From Janibacter sp. Soil728 (lineage in GTDB: Bacteria > Actinomycetota > Actinomycetes > Actinomycetales > Dermatophilaceae), in contig NZ_LMRZ01000005.1 in assembly GCF_001428305.1 (NCBI RefSeq), positions 186,001-250,000 of the forward strand: a DNA stretch of 64,000 nt. The letters are read 5' to 3'. Shown in pieces: positions 52,735 to 61,834 of this stretch. Both the position numbers and the translations under genes were made by a program. Each line of letters begins with the position of its first letter. The stretch's first letter is position 1. Under the pieces are notes generated by a model, which worked only from the letters and a program-made list of their open reading frames with translations, was not told where the DNA came from and made no database searches.

Positions 52735-54366
52735 ATGACCCAGACCGCCCTGCCCAGCTACTCCTCGGGCACCTCGGACACCCCGCTCCTCGGCGACACG
52801 ATCGGCGCCAACCTCGAGCGCACCGTGGCCGTGCACGGCGCCCGCGAGGCACTCGTCGACGTCCCGAGCGGGCGCCGGTGGACCTACGCCGAGCTGCTCG
52901 CCGACGTGGACGCCGTGGCCAAGGCGCTGATTGCGAAGGGAGTGGCCGCCGGCGACCGGATCGGCATCTGGGCGCCCAACTGCCCCGAGTGGACGATCCT
53001 GCAGTACGCGACCGCGCGGATGGGGGCGATCCTCGTCAACGTCAACCCGGCCTACCGCACCCACGAGCTGACCTATGTGGTCAACCAGTCGGGGATGCGG
53101 ATGCTGGTGAGCGCGATGTCGCACAAGAGCTCCGACTACCGCGCGATGGTCGACGAGGCCCGTCCGGAGACACCGGAGCTGAGCGATGTCGTCTACATCG
53201 GTGACGCGTCCTGGGACGAGCTCGCCACGGGTGGCTCCTCCATCACCGACGAGCAGCTGGCCGAGCGCGGAGCCTCTCTCACGCCCGACGACCCGATCAA
53301 CATCCAGTACACGTCCGGCACGACCGGGTTCCCCAAGGGCGCGACCCTCAGCCACCACAACATCCTCAACAACGGGTACTTCGTCGGCGAGATGATCGAC
53401 TACACCGAGGCCGACCGGATCTGCATCCCGGTCCCCTTCTACCACTGCTTCGGCATGGTCATGGGCAATCTCGCGGCCACCTCGCACGGGGCCTGCATGG
53501 TCATCCCGGCGCCCTCCTTCGACCCGGGCGCCACGCTGCGAGCGATCGCGCAGGAGCGCTGCACCTCCCTCTACGGGGTGCCGACGATGTTCATCGCCGA
53601 GCTCGACCTGCCCGACTTCGCCGACCATGACCTGAGCACGCTGCGGACCGGCATCATGGCCGGCTCCATCTGCCCGGTCGAGGTGATGAAGCGCGTGGTG
53701 GCGCAGATGAACATGTCCGAGGTCGCCATCAGCTACGGCATGACGGAGACCTCACCGGTGTCGACGATGACCCGCACCGATGACGACCTGGTCCGGCGCA
53801 CCGAGAGCGTCGGTCGCTCCATGCCGCACATCGAGAGCAAGGTCGTCGATCCGCTCTCGGGGGTCCCGCTCCCCCGCGGCGAGACCGGCGAGCTGTGCAC
53901 CCGCGGCTACAGCGTCATGCTCGGCTACTGGAAGGACCCGGACAAGACCGCCGAGGCGATCGACGCGGCGCGCTGGATGCACACCGGTGACCTCGCCACG
54001 ATGGACGAGGACGGCTACGTCAACATCGTCGGTCGGATCAAGGACCTCGTCATCCGCGGTGGTGAGAACATCTACCCGCGGGAGGTCGAGGAGTTCCTCT
54101 ACACTCACCCCGACATCGCGGACGTCCAGGTGATCGGCGTCCCGGACGACAAGTACGGCGAGGAGCTCATGGCCTGGGTCGTGCTGCGAGAGGGTGCTGC
54201 GACGCTCACCGCCGAGGGCGTGCGCGAGTTCGCGAGCGGCAAGCTCGCCCACTACAAGATCCCCCGCTACGTCCACGTCACCGAGGCCTTCCCCATGACC
54301 GTCACCGGCAAGGTGCGCAAGATCGAGATGCGAGAGCGCGCCGACGAGATTCTCGGACGTGGCTGA
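52735..54366 (+). CDS. fatty acyl-CoA synthetase / AMP-dependent ligase
   Basis: 543 residues. P-loop-like IQYTSGTTGFPKGATLSHHN, adenylate-binding YGMTETSPVSTM, then GYWKDPDKTAEAIDAARWMHTGDLATMDEDGYVNIVGRIKDLVIRGGENIYPREVEEFLYTHPDI and the C-terminal catalytic Lys in TVTGKVRKIEM. Activates a fatty or related acid with ATP and then CoA. ATG after GGAGGTAGACCCGC. Its end overlaps the small membrane-protein gene. Confidence 0.93.
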   Translation: MTQTALPSYSSGTSDTPLLGDTIGANLERTVAVHGAREALVDVPSGRRWTYAELLADVDAVAKALIAKGVAAGDRIGIWAPNCPEWTILQYATARMGAILVNVNPAYRTHELTYVVNQSGMRMLVSAMSHKSSDYRAMVDEARPETPELSDVVYIGDASWDELATGGSSITDEQLAERGASLTPDDPINIQYTSGTTGFPKGATLSHHNILNNGYFVGEMIDYTEADRICIPVPFYHCFGMVMGNLAATSHGACMVIPAPSFDPGATLRAIAQERCTSLYGVPTMFIAELDLPDFADHDLSTLRTGIMAGSICPVEVMKRVVAQMNMSEVAISYGMTETSPVSTMTRTDDDLVRRTESVGRSMPHIESKVVDPLSGVPLPRGETGELCTRGYSVMLGYWKDPDKTAEAIDAARWMHTGDLATMDEDGYVNIVGRIKDLVIRGGENIYPREVEEFLYTHPDIADVQVIGVPDDKYGEELMAWVVLREGAATLTAEGVREFASGKLAHYKIPRYVHVTEAFPMTVTGKVRKIEMRERADEILGRG

Positions 54367-54724
54367 CGCGTCGATCGTCGCTGACCCCATCACTCCCCCA
54401 TCGGTCCTCGACCGGTGCGTCGGCGTGCTGCTCCTCGGCCTCCTGCTGCTCGAGTGTCTCGTGGTCGGCTCCTTCGGTGCCTTCGTGGGCATGGCCTCCG
54501 ATGGCTGCGTCGGCCGGCAGGACCAGTGCCGCGAAGGCGTGATCATGCTCGGAGTCGTCATCGCGACGATCGGTCAGCTGGTGCCGCTCGCGCTGGCGGG
54601 TGGTTGGCTCCTGCGACGCTGGTTCACGGGCCGGACGATCTGGTTTGTCGGCCTGGCGGTCTCGCCGCTGCCGGTGCTGCTCGTCCTCATCGGCGCGCTC
54701 ATCGCGGAGACCGGTGTTCCGTGA
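54359..54724 (+). CDS. small membrane protein, unknown
   Basis: 121 residues with about three membrane helices (VGVLLLGLLLLECLVVGSFGAF, GVIMLGVVIATIGQLVPLALAGGWLL, IWFVGLAVSPLPVLLVLIGALIA) and two cysteines in one loop. GTG at 54359 overlaps the ligase stop, so it is probably co-translated with it. No family recognised. Confidence 0.65.
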   Translation: MADASIVADPITPPSVLDRCVGVLLLGLLLLECLVVGSFGAFVGMASDGCVGRQDQCREGVIMLGVVIATIGQLVPLALAGGWLLRRWFTGRTIWFVGLAVSPLPVLLVLIGALIAETGVP

Positions 54725-54759
54725 CGGGCTGACACGGGCATCAACCTCTCCGTGGAGGG

Positions 54760-54807
54760 CATGACGAAGGGTGGCACCCCCGACCGGGGGTACCACCCTT
54801 CGTCATG
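54760..54807. terminator. bidirectional hairpin between convergent genes
   Basis: CATGACGAAGGGTGGCACCC pairs with the mirror half ending CGTCATG; arms of about 21 bases with a single mismatch pair and a short loop. It lies between the small membrane-protein gene and the channel gene. Confidence 0.87.
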
Positions 54808-54821
54808 TGGTCAGCAGCTGG

Positions 54822-56153
54822 TCAGAGCTGCTGGGTGTCACCCTGGTGCGGAGCCTGCGTGGGCTGCGCCTCGGCCTTGGCCGAGAGGCGGTCCAGCTGA
54901 CGGGCGGCCGCGTCGCGACCACCGAGGCCGAAGGCCAGGGCCGCTGCAGCGGCGCCACCGACGACGAGCGCACCGAAGCCGAGCTCGATGATCGAGTCCG
55001 CGATGCCCATGTACTTCAGGCCCATGGCCACGAAGAGCACGATCGTCGCGTACTTGACGATCGTCGCGCCGACACCGGAGAGCATCTTCGCCAGGAGGTT
55101 GGCGACGAAGAAGCCGGCAGCGATGATCGCGGCCCCGAAGAGCACCTTGCCACCGAGGCTCAGGACCTCGCTGAGGAACTTCGTGATCTGCGGGAAGTTC
55201 AGCAGCTGAGCGGCCATGACCGCGAAGAAGAGCACGATCGCGATCTGCGCCACCTTGGCGATGACCGGGACGACCTTGGTACCGGCAGGCAGCACGTCGA
55301 GCTCAGCGAGCTGACGGTCGACACCGACACCGTCGAGGACCTGCTCGATGATGTCACCGGCGAACTTGGCGATGAAGATGCCCAGCGCGAGCATCACACC
55401 GGCCGCGATGATCAGCGGGATCGCGTCGAAGATCGACTGGAGCATCTGCTCCGCCGGACGGGAGATCGACTCGATGCCCAGGATCTGCAGGGCGGCGATC
55501 GTCACGACGATCATGATGAGCGCGTAGATGACCGTGGCGATCGTCTTGGGGATCGACGTGCCGGCACTCTGGCCACCGGCGGGAGCGGAGCCGTACCCGG
55601 CGGGCGGCTGCGGCTGGTCCGGGTGCTGCGCCTGGGGCGCGGAGGGCTGGCCGGGGGGCGGCGGGGGCGGTCCGGCAGAGGCCGTCGCCGGTGCCCCGGG
55701 GAGGGAACCGGCCTTGGACCCAGCGCTCTTGAGCCACTTGTCGAAGGGCAGCGCGGACAGGGCCGTCTGGACGAGCTGACGCACGACCTTGGCCAGCAGT
55801 GCGCCGACGAAGAAGACGATGCCCGCACCGATGAGGTTGGGCAGGAAGCCCAGGACCCCGTCGACCATGCCCTGGATGGGCGCGAGGACCTGGTTGAGGC
55901 CCAGGACCTGGAGGATCGCGACGAGTCCGAGCATCCAGATGATGAGGGACGCGATCGAGCCCAGCGTGGTCCCGACGCTGGATCCGTCCGATCCGGCACG
56001 CTGGAGGGCGGGGACCTTGGTGGAGAGCTTGGCGATCAGCGACTTGACGATCATCGCCACCAGCCAGGTGACGACGAGGATGGCCAGGGCCGAAAGTGCC
56101 TTGCCCAGCAATCCTGCCCAGTCGATGTCGTTGAGGAAGTTCTGCGCTTGCAT
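54822..56153 (-). CDS. mechanosensitive-channel-like TM-helix repeat protein
   Basis: 443 residues. Three to four repeats of paired membrane helices, e.g. ALSALAILVVTWLVAMIVKSLIAKL, PNLIGAGIVFFVGALLAKVVRQL and PLIIAAGVMLALGIFIAKFAGDI, match the conserved TM-helix repeat family related to MscS. A Pro/Gly/Ala-rich cytoplasmic linker (about 165-205) splits the two halves. No MscS beta domain is visible. Possibly an osmotic-stress channel or scaffold. GGGAGGACATC precedes the ATG at 56153. Confidence 0.8.
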   Translation of the reverse strand: MQAQNFLNDIDWAGLLGKALSALAILVVTWLVAMIVKSLIAKLSTKVPALQRAGSDGSSVGTTLGSIASLIIWMLGLVAILQVLGLNQVLAPIQGMVDGVLGFLPNLIGAGIVFFVGALLAKVVRQLVQTALSALPFDKWLKSAGSKAGSLPGAPATASAGPPPPPPGQPSAPQAQHPDQPQPPAGYGSAPAGGQSAGTSIPKTIATVIYALIMIVVTIAALQILGIESISRPAEQMLQSIFDAIPLIIAAGVMLALGIFIAKFAGDIIEQVLDGVGVDRQLAELDVLPAGTKVVPVIAKVAQIAIVLFFAVMAAQLLNFPQITKFLSEVLSLGGKVLFGAAIIAAGFFVANLLAKMLSGVGATIVKYATIVLFVAMGLKYMGIADSIIELGFGALVVGGAAAAALAFGLGGRDAAARQLDRLSAKAEAQPTQAPHQGDTQQL

Positions 56154-56253
56154 GATGTCCTCCCGGTGGACGTTGTGAGGTACTTCTTACCCATTGACCG
56201 TAACGACCTTCGGCGCCTCACGCCGGGTGAGCAGTCCACCGATTCCTGATGGT

Positions 56254-56259
56254 TAGGGT
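56254..56259 (+). promoter_or_regulatory. -10 box ahead of the rlmC leader ORF
   Basis: TAGGGT in TGGTTAGGGTGATC, shared with 6392-6405. It ends six bases before the ATG of a ten-codon ORF at 56266. Confidence 0.5.
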
Positions 56260-56265
56260 GATCAC

Positions 56266-56298
56266 ATGCACTGGGACGCTGGCGGATGGGGTGGCTGA
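56266..56298 (+). CDS. possible ten-residue leader peptide of rlmC
   Basis: ATG at the predicted transcription start, then CAC TGG GAC GCT GGC GGA TGG GGT GGC TGA: product MHWDAGGWGG. The stop is three bases before the rlmC GTG, which has no good ribosome site of its own, so rlmC may be translated by re-initiation. Two Trp codons in ten could allow attenuation-like control, but no alternative hairpins were established. Confidence 0.4.
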   Translation: MHWDAGGWGG

Positions 56299-56301
56299 GC
56301 G

Positions 56302-57426
56302 GTGAGATGCCCCCACTTCGACGCTGGGGAATGCCGCTCGTGCACCCTCATGGAGGTCCCCTACCCCACCCAGGTCACCGAGCTGGAGAGCGTGGTCGCA
56401 GACCTGCTCCAGGGGCACGTGGCGGACGACCAGTGGTCGCCCCCCTTCGTCGGGGCTGAGTCCGGCTTCCGCAACAAGGCCAAGCTCGTGGTCGGCGGGA
56501 CGAAGGCAGCGCCCACCTTCGGCATCCTCGACGCCAACCTGCGCGGCGTCGCCCTCCCCGAGTGCGGGCTGTACGAGCCGCAGCTCGCCGAGGCACTGGA
56601 CCGGCTCCTGCCGGCGGTCGCCGATCTGGGACTGGTCCCCTACGACGTCCCGACGCGCCAGGGCGAGCTCAAGCACCTCATCGTCACGGGATCACCCGAC
56701 GGCGAGCTGATGACCCGCTTCGTCCTGCGCTCCCCCGGACAGCTCCCCCGGATCCGAAGGGGGCTCGGCGACCTGCGGTCCGCCGCCCCCGGACTGCGAG
56801 TGGTCTCGGCCAACATCCAGCCCGAGCACAAGGCGGTCCTCGAGGGCGAGGAAGAGATCGTGCTCGGCGAGCACGAGACGCTGCCCATGCGCCTGGACGA
56901 CATCACCTTCCACCTGCGCCCACGCAGCTTTTTCCAGACCAACACCGTCGTCGCTGCGGGTCTGTACCGGCAGGCGCGTGAGTGGGTCAGCCACATCGAT
57001 CCACGCAGCGTCCTCGACCTCTACTGCGGCGTGGGCGGGTTCGCCCTCAACGCGGCCCTCGCTCCGGGTCGGGCGCGACGGGTCGACGGGGTCGAGGTCG
57101 CCCCGGACGCCGTCGCCAGCGCGCGCCGCTCAGCGCTCGAGCTCGGCGTGGACGTGGGCTTCGAGGTCGGTGACGCGAGGGCGCTGACCGACGTCGACCA
57201 CCAGCTGGTGGTCGTCAACCCGCCGCGACGTGGGATCGGAGCAGGCCTGTGCGCGGCGATCGAGTCGGCCGCGCCGGACCACGTCATCTACTCCAGCTGC
57301 AACGCGGCCAGCCTCGCCCGCGACCTCGATGCGCTGCCGGGCTACCGCGTGACGCGGTCCCGGCTCTTCGACATGTTTCCCCAGACGCGCCACCACGAGG
57401 TCATCGTGCTGCTGGAGCGAGGCTGA
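56302..57426 (+). CDS. rlmC: 23S rRNA (uracil-5-)-methyltransferase RlmC-like
   Basis: 374 residues. The N-terminus CPHFDAGECRSCTLME has the Cys cluster of Fe-S RNA m5U methyltransferases, and no TRAM domain precedes it, as in RlmC. Motif I VLDLYCGVGGFALN, VVNPPRRGIGAG with the DPPR-like loop, and YSSCNAASLARDL with the catalytic Cys are all present. Methylates U747-type sites in 23S rRNA by analogy. GTG start just after the leader ORF. Confidence 0.88.
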   Translation: MRCPHFDAGECRSCTLMEVPYPTQVTELESVVADLLQGHVADDQWSPPFVGAESGFRNKAKLVVGGTKAAPTFGILDANLRGVALPECGLYEPQLAEALDRLLPAVADLGLVPYDVPTRQGELKHLIVTGSPDGELMTRFVLRSPGQLPRIRRGLGDLRSAAPGLRVVSANIQPEHKAVLEGEEEIVLGEHETLPMRLDDITFHLRPRSFFQTNTVVAAGLYRQAREWVSHIDPRSVLDLYCGVGGFALNAALAPGRARRVDGVEVAPDAVASARRSALELGVDVGFEVGDARALTDVDHQLVVVNPPRRGIGAGLCAAIESAAPDHVIYSSCNAASLARDLDALPGYRVTRSRLFDMFPQTRHHEVIVLLERG

Positions 57427-57432
57427 CCGGGC

Positions 57433-57756
57433 TCAGTAGGTCGACGAGGCAGTGGCGCCGAACGTCAGGAGGATGGCGCCGACATAGCAGCAGATGAAGA
57501 GGATCAACCCGACGAAGTAGACCGTGCCCACGATGCCCAGGATCTTGCCGACCTTGGCGTACTCACGGTTGGTGTAGCCGGCCTGTGGTTGGGCGTCGAT
57601 CTCCTGGAGCGCCTTGACCCCGAGGACCCACGCCACAATGCCCAGGCCCGGGACGAGGGTCAGCCCCACGATCCCGATGACCAGTGCAGCGGTCGCACCG
57701 CCATGGCTGATCTGGGCCGGGAAGGGCGACGGCGGCGGCAGCTGAGGGGTCGTCAT
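57433..57756 (-). CDS. DUF4190-like membrane protein
   Basis: 107 residues: Pro-rich N-terminus, then two membrane helices (GGATAALVIGIVGLTLVPGLGIVAWVLG and ILGIVGTVYFVGLILFICCYVGAILLTF) enclosing ALQEIDAQPQAGYTNREYAKVGKIL, the DUF4190 pattern. Unknown role. ATG at 57756. Convergent with rlmC. Confidence 0.75.
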   Translation of the reverse strand: MTTPQLPPPSPFPAQISHGGATAALVIGIVGLTLVPGLGIVAWVLGVKALQEIDAQPQAGYTNREYAKVGKILGIVGTVYFVGLILFICCYVGAILLTFGATASSTY

Positions 57757-57865
57757 GATGCGACCACCGTAATGGGCGCCACGCCACGCACACCACGGGG
57801 AGCACTCCCCCCTTCGCGCTACTGTCGTGACCGCGGTCACCCCCGCACCCTCGACAGGAGAAATG

Positions 57866-58906
57866 ATGCGCGCACTGGTCAAACCCCGACCGGGACCCGG
57901 CCTCGAGCTGGTCGACGTCCCCGAGCCCCACGCCGGCGACGGTGAGGTGAGGATCAGGGTGCTGCGTGCCGGGCTCTGCGGCACCGACCTGCACCTGCAA
58001 GGGTGGGACGAGTGGGCAGCCGCGGCGGTTCCCCGCACGCCCCAGATCATCGGCCACGAGTTCTACGGCGAGATCGACGAGGTCGGTCGCGGTGTCACCG
58101 GCATCGAGGTCGGCGACCGGGTCTCCGGCGAGGGCCACCTCGTGTGCGGTACCTGTCGCAACTGTCGGGCCGGGCGCCGCCACCTGTGCATCAACACCGT
58201 CGGTGTGGGGGTCAACCGCGACGGCGCCTTCGCCGACCATGTCGTCATCCCCGCGGACAACGCCTGGGTGCACCGTGACGACATCGATCCTGACCTCGGA
58301 GCGGTCTTCGACCCGCTGGGCAATGCGGTGCACACGACGCTGTCCTTCCCCCTGGCGGGCGAGGACGTCGTCATCACCGGTGCCGGACCGATCGGCGTCA
58401 TGGCCGCGGCCATCGCCCGCCACGTCGGCGCCCGCTACATCGCCGTCACCGACCTGTCGGACACCCGCCTCGAGCTGGCGAAGGGGGCCGGCGCCGACCT
58501 GCTCGTCAACGCCGGCCGGTCCAACCTCGGCGAGGCGATGCGTGAGCTGGGGATGAAGGAGGGCTTCGACGTCGGGCTCGAGATGTCGGGCGCTCCCCCG
58601 GCGGTGGCCGACATGATCGACCACCTCAACCACGGTGGCCGGATCGCGATGCTCGGTCTGCCCAAGGACGCCTACCCCGTCGACTGGGGCAAGGTGATCA
58701 CCCACATGATCACCATCAAGGGGATCTATGGCCGGGAGATGTATGACACCTGGTACACGATGAGCGCGATGCTCTCGACCTCGCCCGTGCTGCGCGAGGC
58801 GATCTCATCGGTCATCACCCACCGCTTCCCCGCGGAGCAGTGGCAGGACGCCTTCGCCACCGCCGCCTCGGGAGAGTGCGGCAAGGTCATCATGGACTGG
58901 AGCTGA
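57866..58906 (+). CDS. tdh: L-threonine 3-dehydrogenase
   Basis: 346 residues, zinc-dependent medium-chain dehydrogenase. GLCGTDLHLQGWDEWAAAAVPRTPQIIGHEFYGEIDEVG gives the catalytic zinc Cys and His, CGTCRNCRAGRRHLC the structural zinc site, and VVITGAGPIGVMAAAIARHVGA the Rossmann motif. Oxidises threonine to 2-amino-3-ketobutyrate with NAD, the substrate of Kbl next door. ATG at 57866, with a second ATG three bases upstream; ACAGGAGAA precedes both. Only three bases separate it from kbl. Confidence 0.93.
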   Translation: MRALVKPRPGPGLELVDVPEPHAGDGEVRIRVLRAGLCGTDLHLQGWDEWAAAAVPRTPQIIGHEFYGEIDEVGRGVTGIEVGDRVSGEGHLVCGTCRNCRAGRRHLCINTVGVGVNRDGAFADHVVIPADNAWVHRDDIDPDLGAVFDPLGNAVHTTLSFPLAGEDVVITGAGPIGVMAAAIARHVGARYIAVTDLSDTRLELAKGAGADLLVNAGRSNLGEAMRELGMKEGFDVGLEMSGAPPAVADMIDHLNHGGRIAMLGLPKDAYPVDWGKVITHMITIKGIYGREMYDTWYTMSAMLSTSPVLREAISSVITHRFPAEQWQDAFATAASGECGKVIMDWS

Positions 58907-58909
58907 CGC

Positions 58910-60103
58910 ATGTACACGATCAAGGACGACCTCTCGACCACCCTGCAGGAGATCCGCGACGCGGGTCTGTGGAAGGCCGAGCGCGAGCTCACCAGCCCGC
59001 AGCAGGCCCACATCACGACCACCAAGGCGCAGGCCATCAACTTCTGCGCCAACAACTACCTCGGCCTCGCCGATCACCCCGACGTCCTGGCCGCCGCGTC
59101 GACGGCCTTGCAGGAGTGGGGCTTCGGCATGGCCAGCGTGCGCTTCATCTGCGGCACCCAGGAGCTGCACACCCGTCTCGAGGCGAGCATCTCCGACTTC
59201 CTGCAGATGGAGGAGACGATCCTCTACTCGAGCTGCTTCGACGCCAACGGCGGTGTCTTCGAGGTGCTCTTCGGCGAGGGGGACGCGATCATCTCCGATG
59301 CGCTCAACCATGCCTCGCTCATCGACGGCATCCGTCTGTCCAAGGCGGCGCGGTACCGCTACGCCAACGCCGACATGGCCGACCTGCGGGCCCAGCTCGA
59401 GGCGGCGAAGGGGGCCCGCCGCACGGTGGTCGTCACCGACGGCGTCTTCTCCATGGACGGCTACCTGGCGCCGTTGGAGCAGATCTGCGATCTCGCCGAG
59501 GAGTACGGCGCCATGGTGCTCGTGGACGACTCGCACGCGGTGGGCTTCGTCGGCGACGGCGGCCGGGGCACTCCCGAGGCCTGCGGGGTGATGGACCGGG
59601 TCGACCTCGTCACGGGCACGCTCGGCAAGGCCCTCGGCGGCGCCAGCGGTGGCTACGTCAGCGGCCCCGCCGAGGTGGTGGCCCTGCTGCGGCAGCGCTC
59701 GCGCCCGTACCTGTTCTCCAATGCCGTCGCGCCGGTCGTGGCCGCCGGGTCGCTCAAGGCGATCGAGATCGCGCGCGCAGCGGATGACGGACGAGCAACC
59801 TTGCGGCGCAACACCCTGATGTTCCGCGAGCTCATGACCGAGGCAGGTTTCGACCTGCTGCCCGGTACCCACCCCATCACCCCCGTCATGTTCCCCGGGG
59901 ATGACGGAGCGCGGCAGGCAGCCCAGATCGCCGACGTCATGCTCGAGCACGGCGTCTACGTCATCGCCTTCAGCCACCCCGTCGTCCCGCGGGGGCAGGC
60001 GCGGATCCGGGTGCAGCTGTCCGCGGCGCACAGCGAGCAGGACGTGCGCACCTGCGTGGCCGCCTTCGTGGCGGCCCGGACCGAGGTGCTCGGCGAGCGC
60101 TGA
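58910..60103 (+). CDS. kbl: glycine C-acetyltransferase (2-amino-3-ketobutyrate CoA ligase)
   Basis: 397 residues, alpha-oxoamine synthase family. [35 protein letters not shown] (Asp/His contacting the PLP ring) and the Schiff-base Lys in [15 protein letters not shown] are present. Splits aminoketobutyrate with CoA into glycine and acetyl-CoA, completing threonine breakdown with Tdh. The adjacency to tdh makes this more likely than a biotin or sphinganine enzyme. Confidence 0.94.
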   Translation: MYTIKDDLSTTLQEIRDAGLWKAERELTSPQQAHITTTKAQAINFCANNYLGLADHPDVLAAASTALQEWGFGMASVRFICGTQELHTRLEASISDFLQMEETILYSSCFDANGGVFEVLFGEGDAIISDALNHASLIDGIRLSKAARYRYANADMADLRAQLEAAKGARRTVVVTDGVFSMDGYLAPLEQICDLAEEYGAMVLVDDSHAVGFVGDGGRGTPEACGVMDRVDLVTGTLGKALGGASGGYVSGPAEVVALLRQRSRPYLFSNAVAPVVAAGSLKAIEIARAADDGRATLRRNTLMFRELMTEAGFDLLPGTHPITPVMFPGDDGARQAAQIADVMLEHGVYVIAFSHPVVPRGQARIRVQLSAAHSEQDVRTCVAAFVAARTEVLGER

Positions 60104-60136
60104 CGCCCTTCGCTCACGGCTGTGGTGGACCGACCC

Positions 60137-60757
60137 TCACTCGAAGGGGGTCGGGTCGCCCGCGCCGTGACGGGCGATGACGGCCTCGCCCGACGACAGG
60201 TCGACGACGGTCGTCGGCTCGGTGCTCACCTCGCCGGCGTCGATGACGATGTCGACCTGGTGGTCCAGCGCCTCCTTGACGTCCCACCCGAAGGTCGGGG
60301 TCGCTTCCTCGCCCGGCAGGAGCAAGGTCGAGATGAGCATCGGGTCACCGAGCCCGTCGAGCAGCGCCCGGGAGAGCGGATGGCTCGGGATGCGCACACC
60401 CACCGTCTTCTTCTTGGCGTGCAGCAGGCGCTTGGGCACCTCCTTGGTCGCCGGGAGGATGAAGGTGTACGGACCGGGGGTCGCGGACTTGATCGCGCGG
60501 AAGATCGAGTTGTCGATCATGACGAGCTGTCCGAGCTGGGCGAAGTCGGCGCACAGCAGGGTGTAGTGGTGCTTGTCGTCCAGCTGGCGGATGTCGCGGA
60601 TGCGGTCCTTGATCAGCTGGTCGTCCAGCCGCCCCCCGAGGGCATAGCCGGAGTCGGTCGGGAAGGCGACGAGCGCGCCGTCACGCACCCGCTCGACGAC
60701 CTGTCCGACGGTGCGGGGCTGGGGGTTGTCGGGGTGGACTTCGACGAAGATGGCCAT
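60137..60757 (-). CDS. YciO/Sua5/YrdC family protein
   Basis: 206 residues. FPTDSGYALGGRLDDQ and the KHHYTLLCADFAQL...TPGPYTFILPATKEVPKRLLHAKKKTVGVRIPSHPL segments are those of the YciO branch of the YrdC fold; classical Sua5 has PTDTVYGLG. It may make threonylcarbamoyl-AMP for tRNA t6A, or serve another nucleotide-linked role like YciO. ATG at 60757 is six bases after a TAGGGT box. Convergent with kbl. Confidence 0.85.
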   Translation of the reverse strand: MAIFVEVHPDNPQPRTVGQVVERVRDGALVAFPTDSGYALGGRLDDQLIKDRIRDIRQLDDKHHYTLLCADFAQLGQLVMIDNSIFRAIKSATPGPYTFILPATKEVPKRLLHAKKKTVGVRIPSHPLSRALLDGLGDPMLISTLLLPGEEATPTFGWDVKEALDHQVDIVIDAGEVSTEPTTVVDLSSGEAVIARHGAGDPTPFE

Positions 60758-60763
60758 GTGCCC

Positions 60764-60769
60764 ACCCTA
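60764..60769 (-). promoter_or_regulatory. -10 box of the YciO gene, leaderless type
   Basis: TAGGGT on the minus strand, six bases before the ATG at 60757; no ribosome site. Confidence 0.5.
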
Positions 60770-60775
60770 GGTCCG

Positions 60776-61828
60776 TCAGGTCGACGTGCCCAGATCCTGC
60801 GCCAGGTGTGCTGCCAGCGCTCTGGCGGTGCGGCCCACGCCGATGAGGGTCGCGGACGCAGGACCCGTCCAGTCGCCGTACCCCACGAAGGAGACCCGAG
60901 GATCCTTCACCGACCGGTTGTCCACGACCTCCGGGTGGCCGTCAGACGTGCGCAGCCGCAGCGATCGCAGGTGCCGCAGCGCCGGGCGGTACCCGGTGCA
61001 CCAGATGATTGCGTCGAGATCGAGCCGGTCACGGCCGATGACGGCCCCCTCCGGGACCATCCGGTCGAACATCGCCCGCACCCGAAGGGCCCCCTGAGCA
61101 CGGGCCTCGCGGACCTGCGGCAGCGCGACGATGTTGCCGACGAACTCCGCCTCCATCTCCCCGGGATCCGACGTGCGCTGCTGGGCCGTGGCCCGGTCGA
61201 AGAGGTGTCTGCCGTCGACGTCGTCCGGGAGGAAGCGCAGCCGCCGGGCCGACACGAGGGAGACATGCTCTGCGGTCCCGATGAGATCAGCGGTGATCTG
61301 GACCCCGGAGTTGCCGCCGCCCACGACTGCCACGCGCTGGCCGGCGAAGTCCGCGGGGCCGCGGTAGTGGGCGCTGTGCAGCTGGCGACCGGCGAAGCTG
61401 GCCTGGCCCTCCACGAGGGGCACGAAGGGAGCCGACCACGTGCCGGTCGCGTTGACGACATGTCTCGCGCGCAGGTCGCCGCGGTCGGTGACGACGGTGA
61501 GCGCGTCCGGTGCCGAGCGCACGTCGTGGACGGTGACCGGACGCTCCACGGCCAGGCCGTAGCGCTCCTCGTAGGAGCGCAGGTAGGCGATCACGTGGTC
61601 GACCGGCGGGAAGGTGTCGGGGTGAGGTGGCATCGGACGACCGTGGAGGGAGGAGTAGGTCGCTGGCGAGAACAGGCGAAGGGAGGGCCAGGTCGCCTGC
61701 CAGGCACCACCCGGCTCGCGCTGCTCGTCGAGGACGACGTGCTCGATGCCGACCCGCCGCAGGTGGTAGGCGGTCACGAGCCCCGCCTGACCACCTCCGA
61801 CGATCGCGACATCGACGTCATCGCGCAT
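60776..61828 (-). CDS. flavin-containing monooxygenase-like NAD(P)-binding oxidoreductase
   Basis: 350 residues. FAD motif VDVAIVGGGQAGLVTAYHLRRVGIEHVVLDE, the FMO-like GGAWQATWPSLRLFSPATYSSLHG, NATGTWSAPFVP and the second nucleotide motif QRVAVVGGGNSGVQITADLIG (NADPH), then WCTGYRPALRHL. Similar proteins oxygenate soft nucleophiles or act in arsenic or thiol chemistry; substrate unknown. ATG at 61828, seven bases after the OsmC stop, so the two form an operon. Confidence 0.85.
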   Translation of the reverse strand: MRDDVDVAIVGGGQAGLVTAYHLRRVGIEHVVLDEQREPGGAWQATWPSLRLFSPATYSSLHGRPMPPHPDTFPPVDHVIAYLRSYEERYGLAVERPVTVHDVRSAPDALTVVTDRGDLRARHVVNATGTWSAPFVPLVEGQASFAGRQLHSAHYRGPADFAGQRVAVVGGGNSGVQITADLIGTAEHVSLVSARRLRFLPDDVDGRHLFDRATAQQRTSDPGEMEAEFVGNIVALPQVREARAQGALRVRAMFDRMVPEGAVIGRDRLDLDAIIWCTGYRPALRHLRSLRLRTSDGHPEVVDNRSVKDPRVSFVGYGDWTGPASATLIGVGRTARALAAHLAQDLGTST

Positions 61829-61834
61829 GCAGGC

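Noticed and set aside
54771-56249. 492-residue plus-strand gene
   Set aside because: Antisense to the channel gene; Asp/Glu/His-rich shadow product with no domain.
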